Source of the DNA: Candidatus Sulfotelmatobacter kueseliae
Lineage (GTDB): Bacteria > Acidobacteriota > Terriglobia > Terriglobales > Acidobacteriaceae
DNA: 41,478 nt
Assembly: GCA_900290255.1 (NCBI GenBank)
Contig: OMOD01000193.1
Location: 1 to 41,478 of the forward strand
Reading direction: 5' to 3'
Shown: positions 31,615-39,950 of the stretch, in pieces
Layout of the letters: each line of letters starts with the position of its first letter
Position numbering within the stretch: the first letter of the stretch is position 1
The notes under the pieces: model-generated
The model's database searches: none
Told to the model about the DNA's origin: nothing
Seen by the model: the letters and a program-made list of their open reading frames with translations, nothing else
Program-made: the position numbers and the translations under genes

Positions 31615-33183
31615 TCACGGAATCTGCCATACCGTGTCGAGCACGGTGCCATCCACCCATTTGACGATCGCTACGGGGCGCTCGCCGCGCTTCGGGCGCT
31701 GAGGCCTGCCGCCGCAGATGCGCTCGACTTCTTTCTTGATGTCCAGGAGCGGGCGAATGGGGAGCTTCGAACCTTTGACCGCGTCGAGCAGATCCTGCCG
31801 CCGCGGATTGATGGCAATGCCACGCTCGGTCACCACCACGTCAATCAATTCGCCCGGCCCACACAGCGTGGTCACTTCGTCGACGATCACGGGAATCCGG
31901 TCGCGGAACGAGGGCACGGCCAGGATGGTGCATCCGGCGGCCAGACAGTTCTGCCAGCCGCCGATGCCGTGGAGAAGCCGGCCATCGGAGTGCGTCACCA
32001 CGTTGGCGTTGAAGTGGGTGTCCACCTCAGTGGCGCCGAGCACAACCGCATCCACCATCGACGCGAAATTCCCTTTGCCGTGGTAGTTGTAGGACGTGAA
32101 CGGGGAAGTTGCCACGTGGCGCGGGTTGTTGGCCATGGAGCGCACGCCGTCGAGATCGAAGGTTTGTCCGTCGAGGATGTAGTCAGTCAGTCCCTCTTCC
32201 AGCAGTTCGACCAGGTACTTGGTTGAGCCGCCACGCACGAATCGCGCTTTGACGCCGGCTTGCTTCATCATTTGCTTGAGGTAGCCGACGAAGGCCAGAG
32301 CAATTCCGCCCGCCCCAGCCTGGAAGGAGAATCCATTGCGCAGGATGCCGGCATCGCGGAGGAAACGCGCCACGAACTCGGCGATGCGCAGGCGATCGGG
32401 CGAGCGCGTGATCTGGGTCGTGCCGGAAACGATTTTGGCCGGATCGCCGATGGAATCCACCTCGACGACATAATCCACGTTGTTGCCCTGAATCTGCCAC
32501 GGAATGCAGGGGAAGGGAACCAGGTTGTCGGTGACGGCGATAACGTGATCGGCGCAGGTCGAATCCGCCAGCGCAAAGCCCAGAGAGCCGCAGGCGGATT
32601 TCCCGTGCGAGCCATCGCAGTTGCCGAAAGGATCGGCAGTGGGCGCGGCGATCACGGCGATATCAATGTGGACTTCGCCATCCTGAATGGCCTGCCAGCG
32701 GCCGCCGTGTGAGCGCAAAACTCCCATGCCACGCATCTTGCCCTGGGTGCAGTAATCGCCCAGCGGGCCGTTCATGCTGCCTTCGATGTGGTCGATGACG
32801 CGCGACTCCATCAATTCGATTGCGCTTTGTTGCGAAGGGAACGATGCACTGGGAAACCACATCAGATCTTTGACGCCGATTCTGGCTGCCGCTTCGAGCG
32901 CCATCAGCGCGACACGGTCGCCATCGCGCAGATGATGATGCGAAGAAATCACCATGCCGTCGCGCAGGCCGCACTTGCGAAGAGCGGTTTCCAGATCGGC
33001 AACGCGCTTGTCGCCGTTTACCGGATAATCCGCCGCCGTTCGGATAGGAGGCGCAGCTTTGTTGCCGCGCGGCTGATACTTCCCCACACCCATATAAGCG
33101 GTCTGGGTGCGGCCATTCACCGTTTCCGGGACCATGCGTCCCGCCGTATTGGTAACAAGTTCCGTTTTGTCGAGAATAGCCAT
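31615..33183 (-). CDS. citF: Citrate lyase alpha subunit-like CoA/ACP transferase
   Basis: A 522-residue protein of the citrate lyase alpha (CitF) family, which moves the acyl-carrier group from the acetyl to the citryl form. It shows GRMVPETVNG near the N-terminus, VISSHHHLRDGD, EGSMNGPLGDYCTQGKMRG, GAGGIALAFVGYLKQMMKQ and SDGRLLHGIGGWQNCLAAG. The ATG at 33183 has GAGG five bases upstream; the longer frame from 33246 would read through a repeat. It is the last gene of a six-gene minus-strand cluster and follows the CitD-CitE fusion. Genes for lyase activation (CitC, CitX, CitG) are not seen, so substrate and activation route are open. Confidence 0.88.
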   Translation of the reverse strand: MAILDKTELVTNTAGRMVPETVNGRTQTAYMGVGKYQPRGNKAAPPIRTAADYPVNGDKRVADLETALRKCGLRDGMVISSHHHLRDGDRVALMALEAAARIGVKDLMWFPSASFPSQQSAIELMESRVIDHIEGSMNGPLGDYCTQGKMRGMGVLRSHGGRWQAIQDGEVHIDIAVIAAPTADPFGNCDGSHGKSACGSLGFALADSTCADHVIAVTDNLVPFPCIPWQIQGNNVDYVVEVDSIGDPAKIVSGTTQITRSPDRLRIAEFVARFLRDAGILRNGFSFQAGAGGIALAFVGYLKQMMKQAGVKARFVRGGSTKYLVELLEEGLTDYILDGQTFDLDGVRSMANNPRHVATSPFTSYNYHGKGNFASMVDAVVLGATEVDTHFNANVVTHSDGRLLHGIGGWQNCLAAGCTILAVPSFRDRIPVIVDEVTTLCGPGELIDVVVTERGIAINPRRQDLLDAVKGSKLPIRPLLDIKKEVERICGGRPQRPKRGERPVAIVKWVDGTVLDTVWQIP

Positions 33184-33230
33184 CACGTCCTCAATCGCTT
33201 CGGCAGCCCCGGATTGGTCACGCGCTTTTC

Positions 33231-33262
33231 CATCAACCATCAACAATCATCAGTCAACAATT
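33231..33262. repeat. Tandem 7-bp repeat between citF and the CitD-CitE gene (locus H)
   Basis: On the minus strand units GTTGATG, GTTGATG, GATGATT and GTTGACT follow each other. Only one arm is clear. The last codons and the stop of the upstream CitD-CitE gene (33250-33252) lie inside the repeat. Confidence 0.6.
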
Positions 33263-34455
33263 CCCATGGCCTTGGCCCGCGCCATCAGCTTCAGCGCCCG
33301 GTTCACGACCGGAGGATCGATCATTTTCGATCCCAGGCTTACAACGCCCAGGCCTTTTTCCTGTGCTTCGTTGTAAGCCGCAACAATTTTACGAGCGCGC
33401 TCAATTTCCGCCGGAGTGGGCGCGAACGCCTCATGAATCACCGGAATCTGTAGCGGATGAACGCAGCCCATGCCTTCAAAACCGAGAGCGCGAGAGTTAA
33501 GGCCCCAGGCGCGCAGGCCGTCCATGTCGCCGACATCGCCGAATACCGAGTCGATGGCCTGGAGCCCGGCAGCATGAGCGGCATTGACCACGCGTTGCCG
33601 CGCGAACAGAGATTCCGCGCCGGCCGAAGTTTTCACCACGCCGAGGTCGGCCGTGTAATCTTCCAGTCCGATGGTCAGGGCGACAATCTTTTCACTCGCC
33701 GTCGCAATCGCAAATGCGTTCTCGATCCCCAGTGCGGACTCCAGAATCGGCATCAGCCAAATCGGCCGCGTAATGCCGTAGTCACCTTTGATCGCGGCAA
33801 TGCGCTTGCCGGCCTCGACGACTTGACCGGGATTCTCAACCTTGGGGATCAGAATCAGATCAGGCGATTCGGGAACGATCTCGTCCAGGTCCTCCAGTCC
33901 GAGAGGAAGTTGATTGATGCGCACCATGCGCTCGCATTCGAGAAAATCAACCGCCCGTAGCGCGTTGCGCACCAGCAGGCGGGCCGCGTCCTTTTCACTG
34001 GCGTGGACCGAATCCTCTAGGTCGAGAATGATGGCATCGGCTCCGTGCAGCGCAGCGTTGATGAAATACTTGGGCTCGCTGCCCGGAACGTAAAGCCGGG
34101 AGCGCCGCATGCGATCGCGGGAGGAAGGCTCGGGCAGCGCAATCCGGTCAGGAAGCACGCGCGTGCCCTCGCCCCGCCCGGCCCGCCGAACCGCGGCTTC
34201 GACGCGTGCGGCGATCACAAACGGCAGCGCGCCTTCATCGTGGATTTGAACCCGGGCGTGACGTATGCCGAGGGCCTCGAGCACTTCTTCGGCCTGGCGG
34301 CGAATCGCGTCTCCGTAGTAAGGCTTGACCCGCGACTCGAGTTCGATGTCAATGCCGCCGCGCGAGCGCGGTTCGATCCGCACATGGAGGTCGGAGCGGA
34401 CCTCCGCGCCCCAATGGCCGGCTTCGCCGGTGCAAGTTTCCGTGGCAACTGTCAT
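33250..34455 (-). CDS. CitD-CitE fusion: citrate lyase carrier plus citryl lyase
   Basis: A 401-residue fusion. Residues 1 to about 105 resemble the citrate lyase acyl carrier protein CitD (VRSDLHVRIEPRSRGGIDIE, PYYGDAIRRQAEEVLEALGI, ALPFVIAARVEAAVRRAG). Residues from about 115 are a CitE/HpcH-type lyase (RRSRLYVPGSEPKYFINAAL, DAIILDLEDSVHASEKDAAR, LIPKVENPGQV, LTIGLEDYTADLG, GFEGMGCVHPLQI). In separate CitD proteins the prosthetic group sits on Ser14 in an ESxD context; here the only nearby serine is in VRSD, one position shifted. The fusion would tether carrier and lyase, with CitF encoded next. Sixteen bp separate it from the dehydrogenase gene upstream. Confidence 0.88.
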   Translation of the reverse strand: MTVATETCTGEAGHWGAEVRSDLHVRIEPRSRGGIDIELESRVKPYYGDAIRRQAEEVLEALGIRHARVQIHDEGALPFVIAARVEAAVRRAGRGEGTRVLPDRIALPEPSSRDRMRRSRLYVPGSEPKYFINAALHGADAIILDLEDSVHASEKDAARLLVRNALRAVDFLECERMVRINQLPLGLEDLDEIVPESPDLILIPKVENPGQVVEAGKRIAAIKGDYGITRPIWLMPILESALGIENAFAIATASEKIVALTIGLEDYTADLGVVKTSAGAESLFARQRVVNAAHAAGLQAIDSVFGDVGDMDGLRAWGLNSRALGFEGMGCVHPLQIPVIHEAFAPTPAEIERARKIVAAYNEAQEKGLGVVSLGSKMIDPPVVNRALKLMARAKAMGIVD

Positions 34456-34471
34456 GAGAAAAACTCCTCTT

Positions 34472-35659
34472 TCAGCTCAGCTTGGCCAATACTGCATCCG
34501 CCATCTGCACCGTGCTGGCAGCGCCCTGGCTGATGGCCTTCGCGCCGCCCGGAATGCGCATCATATCGTAAGTGCGCACCTTGCCTTCTTTCACCACCGC
34601 CGCGATCGCGGCACGGATGCGGCGGCCCTTCTCGACCTCACCGATATGATCGAGCATCATGACTGCCGAGAGAAACATCGCGATCGGGTTTACGATGGGC
34701 GGGTTGAGTTCGGCATACTTGGGTGCCGAGCCATGGGTGGGCTCGAAGACGGCAACTTCATCGCCGATGTTGCCCGAAGCGGCGAATCCCAGGCCGCCGA
34801 TCAGGCCGGCGAAGGCGTCAGAGATCACGTCCCCGAACAGATTCGAAGCCACCACTACGCCGTAGTCTTCGGGATTCTTCGTCAGCCACATGGTTTGGGC
34901 ATCAATGTTGGTGGACCAGAGCGCAATGCCTGGATATTCCTTGGATACGGCCTTGGCTTCTTCTTCCATCATCCCCGAAGTTTCGCGCAGCACGTTAGGC
35001 TTCTCACAGATGGTGACGGACTTGTACCCATATTTCTTCGCCCATTCGAAAGCCGCTTTGCAGATTTTGCGGGCGGCGTTGCGGGTGATGACGCGAACAG
35101 AAATGGCAAGATCGGGTCCGGGAACCGAGGCAAAGGGCTTGAACTTCGGGTGCGTGGCCAGCGCGGCACGCACCTGCTCGGGTGGATTGGTCCACTCCAC
35201 TCCGGCATACAGCCCCTCGGTGTTTTGCCGGAAGACGACCACATTCACCACCGGTTCTTCGAAGCTGCCGTCGGTCCGCTTGCGAATAAAATTCAGAGGA
35301 TTGCCGGGGAACGAAATGCACGGCCGCACGCAGGTGTCGAGATGGAAACGCTGACGCATGGTGACGATGGGGCTGAAATACGAATATCCCTTGCCCTTCA
35401 GTTCCGGCTTCAGCTCGGCTTCGGCTTCCTTCTTGGGCTTGGAAGTGATGGCGCCGAACAGTCCCAGCTTGTGTTTGGCCAAGAGGTCAATCGTGCGCTG
35501 CGGGAGCGCGTTTCCCTCGCGGCACCAGCACTCCCAGCCGATGTCGGCATGGACGTACTCGGCGTCGAATCCGACGGCTTTGAGAAGCCGCAAGGATTCG
35601 GGAAGAACCTGATTGCCGATGCCGTCTCCCGGCATAGTGACTACGGTATGTTTGGGCAT
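34472..35659 (-). CDS. Isocitrate/isopropylmalate dehydrogenase family protein
   Basis: A 395-residue NAD(P)-dependent beta-decarboxylating dehydrogenase. The family sequences are MPGDGIGNQVLPESLRLL, GLFGAITSKPKKEAE, FRQNTEGLYAGVEW, VRVITRNAARKICKAAFEWA, the metal-binding NLFGDVISDAFAGLIGGLGF and the nucleotide-loop GDEVAVFEPTHGSAPKYAE. The start ATG at 35659 has AAGGA eight bases upstream; a longer frame to 35752 would translate a repeat. Subfamily (isocitrate, isopropylmalate, homoisocitrate, tartrate) is not settled by what I can see. It lies in a cluster with an aconitase-like and citrate-lyase-like enzymes, so a tricarboxylic 2-hydroxy acid is the likely type of substrate. Confidence 0.88.
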   Translation of the reverse strand: MPKHTVVTMPGDGIGNQVLPESLRLLKAVGFDAEYVHADIGWECWCREGNALPQRTIDLLAKHKLGLFGAITSKPKKEAEAELKPELKGKGYSYFSPIVTMRQRFHLDTCVRPCISFPGNPLNFIRKRTDGSFEEPVVNVVVFRQNTEGLYAGVEWTNPPEQVRAALATHPKFKPFASVPGPDLAISVRVITRNAARKICKAAFEWAKKYGYKSVTICEKPNVLRETSGMMEEEAKAVSKEYPGIALWSTNIDAQTMWLTKNPEDYGVVVASNLFGDVISDAFAGLIGGLGFAASGNIGDEVAVFEPTHGSAPKYAELNPPIVNPIAMFLSAVMMLDHIGEVEKGRRIRAAIAAVVKEGKVRTYDMMRIPGGAKAISQGAASTVQMADAVLAKLS

Positions 35660-35669
35660 GATTTGTCCT

Positions 35670-35787
35670 TGATTGAGTAATTTGGTGATTGAGTAATTTA
35701 GTAATTGAGTAACTTGGCGAGCTAAAGTCGTCGCGCGTCCAACGGTTTTCAATTACCCAATTACTCAATTTCTCAATTGCCCAATGA
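35670..35787. repeat. Periodic inverted repeat, 8-bp unit (locus I)
   Basis: Arms at 35670-35718 and 35745-35787 consist of 8-bp units TGATTGAG, TAATTTGG and TAATTGAG and their complement, around a 26-bp GC-rich loop. The left arm has six units in register. The right arm overlaps the 3' end of the aconitase-like gene: its last residues GQLRN and its stop codon are repeat sequence. Confidence 0.85.
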
Positions 35788-37726
35788 GTCCCAATTTCCT
35801 CGCGACTACGTTCTCTGCTCCGCCGGCAATTACCAGTGACTGCGGAACCGTGCCCAGCGGCGGAAAGACAAAGCTTTCACCATGCCAGGTGAGAGTGCCG
35901 GAAGTGAAGGCGATATCCACTTCCTCACCCGGGATAATCGTCTTTTCCTTGGCCGCGATTTCGCTCGCGAACTGTTCGCGCAGGCGCTTGACCAGCGCCG
36001 GGACTTCGATACACAAAAAGCCGTTGTTATAAGCGTTGCGCAGGTAAGTCTGCGAAAAGCTGGCTGCAATAACCAGCGGAATGCCTTTTGCCTTCAGGCA
36101 AGTGACGGCCTGTTCGCGGCTCGATCCCGTGCCGAAATTGAATCCGCCGACAATGACGTCGCCCGCGCGCGTGCGCTCGGCGAACTGCGGGTCGTAGTTC
36201 TCCATCACCACCCGAGCCATCATCTCGGGCGTCATGTCGTCGCGATAGGTGTAATCCTTGCCGTAGATAGCGTCGGTGTTGACGTTATCCTGCGGCATGA
36301 ACACCAGGCGCCCCCGCACCCGCTCCGGGAACCCGGGCAGAATCTCGACCCGCTCGGCGGCGTATCCCCCGGAAGCGAACTCCTGATACTCGCGAACCGG
36401 CGTGCGATCGGCAAAGCGGCTGGGACCGGTAATGTAGCCCGCGACTGCCGATGCCGCGACGACCTCGGGACTCGCCAGGTAGCATTGCGCATCGCGCGAT
36501 CCCATGCGTCCTTTGAAATTGCGGTTGGTGGCCGAGATGCCGACCTCGCCTTTTTCCAGCAGCCCCGTGCCGAGACCGATGCAAGGCCCGCAGCTGGGCG
36601 GTAGCGGGATTGCTCCGGCTTCGAGGAGCGCCTGCCACGCGCCGCGTTTCTCGGCTTCCTGCTGCACCCATGCGCTGGCCGCGCCCAGGTAGAACTTCAC
36701 GCTAGGAGCGACTTTCTTACCGCGCAAAACCCGCGCCGCCGCTTCCAGATCAGCCGCGCGTGAATTCACGCAGGAAAGCAGGTACGCCTTTTGAATGGCA
36801 ACTTTCTTCTTTTCGATTTCGGCGACGGACTGCATCACCTGCACCGTGTCGGGCCCCGACACATGCGGCGTAACTTGATTGAGATCGAGAACGATGCGAG
36901 CAGCATACGCCGCATCGGAATCGGGAAGCGGCGGATTCGCAGCCCATCTCGCAATGTCGGCTTCCGTGAAACGCTCAATTCCCATGGCTTGCAGCCGCTG
37001 GTGCACGCCGCGCAGGTATTCCAAAGTAACGGCGTCTACCGGGAACCATCCCACAAGCGGCCCCCACTCCGTGCTCATGTTGGAGATGGAGAAGCGGGCA
37101 TCCATCGGCAGGCTGGCCACGCCCGGCCCGGAAAATTCCACCGCGGCGTTCAGCGCTTCATCGTGGTTGTAGAGTCCGCAGAGAGCAATGATCACGTCTT
37201 TCCCGGTGACCCCATCCGGCAGCTTGCCCTCCAGCACGACTTGAATGGTCCGCGGAATCTGCCACCAGAATTCCCCGGTTGCCCAGACCGCAGCCGCGTC
37301 GGTGCGCACGATGGGCGTGCCCACCGCGCCCAATGCGCCGTACATGTTGGAGTGGGAATCGGAAGCGACGACAAACGATCCCGGCACAACGTATCCGCGC
37401 TCGACCATAATCTGATGGCCGATGCCCGATCCGGCAGGATAGAAATCGACTCCGTGCTCTTTGGCGAAGGCTTCGATGGAACGGTATTTTTTCAGGTTGG
37501 CTTCATCCTGGTTCTGGATGTCGTGATCCAGAGCGAAAACGAGTTGCCCGGCGTCGCGCACTTTCTTCGCGCCGATCCCCTTGAACTTGCTCATTACGGC
37601 CGAGGTGTTGTCGTGCGTCATTACATGAAACGGCCGGATGGAAAGGAAGTCGCCGGCGCGCAAGGGCCGATTGGGGCCTTCGGCCATGTGGGCTTGCGCG
37701 ATCTTTTCGACAATGGTCTGCGGCAT
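35765..37726 (-). CDS. Aconitase-family hydratase (homoaconitase/isopropylmalate-dehydratase-like)
   Basis: A 653-residue protein that combines the large iron-sulfur part and the small swivel part of the aconitase superfamily. Cluster cysteines are in LLSCVNSRAADLEAA and PSCGPCIGLGTGLL. Other motifs are VMTHDNTSAVMSKF, FYPAGSGIGHQIMVERGYV, VASDSHSNMYGALGAVG, and in the swivel domain GGFNFGTGSSREQAVTCLKA. It would interconvert a tertiary and a secondary 2-hydroxy tricarboxylate. Its neighbours are a dehydrogenase of the matching family (downstream) and a PrpD-like dehydratase (upstream, 41 bp). The final five residues and stop codon come from a periodic repeat, so the original C-terminus has been replaced. 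Confidence 0.9.
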   Translation of the reverse strand: MPQTIVEKIAQAHMAEGPNRPLRAGDFLSIRPFHVMTHDNTSAVMSKFKGIGAKKVRDAGQLVFALDHDIQNQDEANLKKYRSIEAFAKEHGVDFYPAGSGIGHQIMVERGYVVPGSFVVASDSHSNMYGALGAVGTPIVRTDAAAVWATGEFWWQIPRTIQVVLEGKLPDGVTGKDVIIALCGLYNHDEALNAAVEFSGPGVASLPMDARFSISNMSTEWGPLVGWFPVDAVTLEYLRGVHQRLQAMGIERFTEADIARWAANPPLPDSDAAYAARIVLDLNQVTPHVSGPDTVQVMQSVAEIEKKKVAIQKAYLLSCVNSRAADLEAAARVLRGKKVAPSVKFYLGAASAWVQQEAEKRGAWQALLEAGAIPLPPSCGPCIGLGTGLLEKGEVGISATNRNFKGRMGSRDAQCYLASPEVVAASAVAGYITGPSRFADRTPVREYQEFASGGYAAERVEILPGFPERVRGRLVFMPQDNVNTDAIYGKDYTYRDDMTPEMMARVVMENYDPQFAERTRAGDVIVGGFNFGTGSSREQAVTCLKAKGIPLVIAASFSQTYLRNAYNNGFLCIEVPALVKRLREQFASEIAAKEKTIIPGEEVDIAFTSGTLTWHGESFVFPPLGTVPQSLVIAGGAENVVARKLGLIGQLRN

Positions 37727-37767
37727 GGTAGGCTCCAGTTTCTCTCCGTGCGAAGGCCGCGGCGGTG

Positions 37768-39267
37768 CTAGCTAAGCATGGTCTTACGGTTCTTCTTCTG
37801 GCCTTTCGCACGCGGTCCGGTTCTGCCTTGGGTCCTGCCTGCCTTTGCTTTGCCGAAGCGTGCCTTGCGAACATCCGCTTCCATCAAGGCCATCAATTCG
37901 TTCACCGAGCCAACCCGGTCCAAATTCCACACCGCCTCCTTCACCCGCCCCTGCGCGGTTTTGGAGAGCACTCCTTCGGCGAGCGCGGCGAATTTCTCTT
38001 CTACTTCCTGATCGGTCAGCGGATTGCGCGGGTCGCCCTTAGGATAGTCAAGTTGTTTGCTGAAGCAACGTCCGTCTGTCGTATTGATATGCACAATTAC
38101 CCTCTGTAATGCTGGAAATACTTTTTCGATCTCGGGATCCGCGACCACCTCGACCTTCTTGAGTTGCTCCCGAATCTTCGCGTCCATGATCTTCTCCATG
38201 GTGAACTGCACCGGCGTGACCTGGCGGTCCACCAGTGCAGCCGCGATGACGTAGGGCAGCGAATGATCGGCAGTTTCCTTGGTTTGCGGATCGTACTTAC
38301 TGGGATCCGAGAGAATGTCAGCCGCGCGCGCCAGCGAACGGATCTGAATCTTTGCTACCCGGTCGGGGTGCAAATCATTCGCCTTGACCAGATCGAGCAC
38401 GGCGGAGATCGGCGTGTGAGTCAGAGCTTCTGTGGGGAAGGCCTTCATGCCGCATTGCGTGATGCGCCACGACTCACCCAGCCCGTCAGTCAAAAGATTG
38501 AGCTTCCATTCCGGCCCGAAGACGTGGGTGAGGCCTTCTTTTCCGTCAATCACGTGCTCTGGCCCGGAGTATCCATTTTCCGCCAGCAGCGCGGCGAACA
38601 CGCCGCTCTGCGTAGCCATGGGATCGACCGTGTTCTTCATCATGGTGAGCTTGCCGGCAGTGACTGCTCCGAGCGTGCAGTGGCGGCTGGCCGAAATGCC
38701 AATGGCGTGCTGAATCTGTTCCCAAGGCAGGTGCAGTGCGCGGCCGGCGACGATCGGCGATACAAATGCCGTTAACGTCGCATGATGCCAGCCGCGCTCG
38801 CGGATTCCCGGGAAGGCGGCCTCGCAGAGCCGCATCTCGAACTCATGACCAAGGACGAGGCCGACGATCAGTTCCTTGCCGTCGCTGCCAGTGCGCTCGC
38901 AGCACGCGATGGCCGCGGGAAAAATGTCGGAGGGATGCGACGGGTCCTGTTTCCAGTAAATGTCGTTGTAATCCATGCAACGGATCATCAGCGCGTTAGC
39001 CAGCGACGCCGAAACTGGATCCATGCGCTGCCCGGTGCCGATCACCGTGGCCGCACCCGGGCCGGCGACTTCGTCTAGAACCGCCAGCGCAATCTTGACG
39101 TCGTGTTGCTGGTAGCCGCCCAGGGCGCAGCCGAACGAATCGAGTAAGAAGCGCTTGGCCTGGTAGACGGCATCCGGCGAGAGGTCCTGATACTGCAACC
39201 CCGCCGCCCAGCGCGACATCTGGGCTGTAATGGTCTCTTTGGAAGCAATCGATTTCGTGGCGGACAA
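37768..39267 (-). CDS. MmgE/PrpD-family (2-methylcitrate dehydratase-like) protein
   Basis: A 499-residue protein of the MmgE/PrpD family, dehydratases and isomerases acting on methylcitrate and related tricarboxylates. Recognisable parts are LLDSFGCALGGYQQHDVKIA, AFANALMIRCMDYNDIYWK-like ANALMIRCMDYND, GHEFEMRLCEAAFPGIRERG, WHHATLTAFVSPIVAG, MMKNTVDPMATQSGVFAALL and FPTEALTHTPISAVLDL. The start is a TTG at 39267 with AAGGAGAG five bases upstream. The C-terminal tail from about residue 470 is strongly basic (KAGRTQGRTGPRAKGQKKNR), unlike the rest. It lies 11 bp after the HD-like gene and 41 bp before the aconitase-like gene, consistent with one operon and successive steps on a tricarboxylic acid. 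Confidence 0.9.
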   Translation of the reverse strand: MSATKSIASKETITAQMSRWAAGLQYQDLSPDAVYQAKRFLLDSFGCALGGYQQHDVKIALAVLDEVAGPGAATVIGTGQRMDPVSASLANALMIRCMDYNDIYWKQDPSHPSDIFPAAIACCERTGSDGKELIVGLVLGHEFEMRLCEAAFPGIRERGWHHATLTAFVSPIVAGRALHLPWEQIQHAIGISASRHCTLGAVTAGKLTMMKNTVDPMATQSGVFAALLAENGYSGPEHVIDGKEGLTHVFGPEWKLNLLTDGLGESWRITQCGMKAFPTEALTHTPISAVLDLVKANDLHPDRVAKIQIRSLARAADILSDPSKYDPQTKETADHSLPYVIAAALVDRQVTPVQFTMEKIMDAKIREQLKKVEVVADPEIEKVFPALQRVIVHINTTDGRCFSKQLDYPKGDPRNPLTDQEVEEKFAALAEGVLSKTAQGRVKEAVWNLDRVGSVNELMALMEADVRKARFGKAKAGRTQGRTGPRAKGQKKNRKTMLS

Positions 39268-39278
39268 GGAATCTCTCC

Positions 39279-39839
39279 TTAGGTTCTCAGCTTGATGTTT
39301 TTCGGATTCTTGAAGGGCAGGAAAGCCATGAAGTCGGCGTGATGCACGATGAACGCTTCGGTGGTCCGCTTGACCAGGTCGCCCTCGGCGGCGTGTGCCG
39401 CGATGATGTGGCAAACCTCGTCGGGCACGCCGCATTCCATCGCCAAAGCGACCCCGGTAAACGGGTGCCGCAGTGCCTCGCCCCGTTCGCTCTGCCGGCT
39501 CTTGCCGTCTGGGCCGAGTTCGTATTCCAGCAGTTTGCCCACGTCGGCGAGAATCGCGCCCGCAATCACCGTGTCCATATTAATGGGCAATGCCCGGCCC
39601 ATGAACGACTGCATGGCTTTGGCGCTGTCGCGGGCGATGTGCACGACGCAGCGCTTGTGCTCCATGAAAGTGATAGGGCAATTGGGTACGAGCAGGGTAA
39701 AAGGAATCTGGTTGAGGTCGTCCGCCTTAAGCGGGCTGCGTTCCAGAGCCTTGACCCAGGTCTCGGTAACTTGTTCACGTAATTGGAGATTCTCGATCCA
39801 GTCGATCTCCGGCCAAAGCTGCTTGACGGTCTCTCGCAT
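39279..39839 (-). CDS. HD-domain-like protein with altered HD motif
   Basis: A 186-residue protein with the helical arrangement of HD phosphohydrolases: HKRCVVHIARDSAKAM, then AGAILADVGKLLEYE, RHPFTGVALAMECGVPDEVC, HIIAAHAAEGD and VHHADF. The signature His-Asp is Ala-Asp here (LADVGK instead of LHDVGK), while the other histidines remain, so metal binding may be changed. The start is uncertain: 39839 is used, 39866 is possible but its ATG overlaps a TATAAT-like box on the same strand. It is the first gene of the carboxylic-acid cluster, 11 bp before the PrpD-like gene. Its role there is unknown. Confidence 0.75.
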   Translation of the reverse strand: MRETVKQLWPEIDWIENLQLREQVTETWVKALERSPLKADDLNQIPFTLLVPNCPITFMEHKRCVVHIARDSAKAMQSFMGRALPINMDTVIAGAILADVGKLLEYELGPDGKSRQSERGEALRHPFTGVALAMECGVPDEVCHIIAAHAAEGDLVKRTTEAFIVHHADFMAFLPFKNPKNIKLRT

Positions 39840-39950
39840 AGGACTGTCGCAAAGAAAACCAACCATTATAGGCTAGCCGAGGCGCGGAGGCGGGACGACG
39901 GTCAGAATCACATGAGCCTGTGATTGAAACACATCAGACCGGCGTCCTGC

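Noticed and set aside
34325..35680. 451-codon plus-strand open frame opposite the dehydrogenase gene
   Set aside because: Same reason: it lies over a well-conserved dehydrogenase and reads as antisense composition.
39906..39925. Hairpin AATCACA-TGAGCC-TGTGATT downstream of galT
   Set aside because: The stem is short and no T-run follows on the galT strand, so it is not convincing as a terminator.
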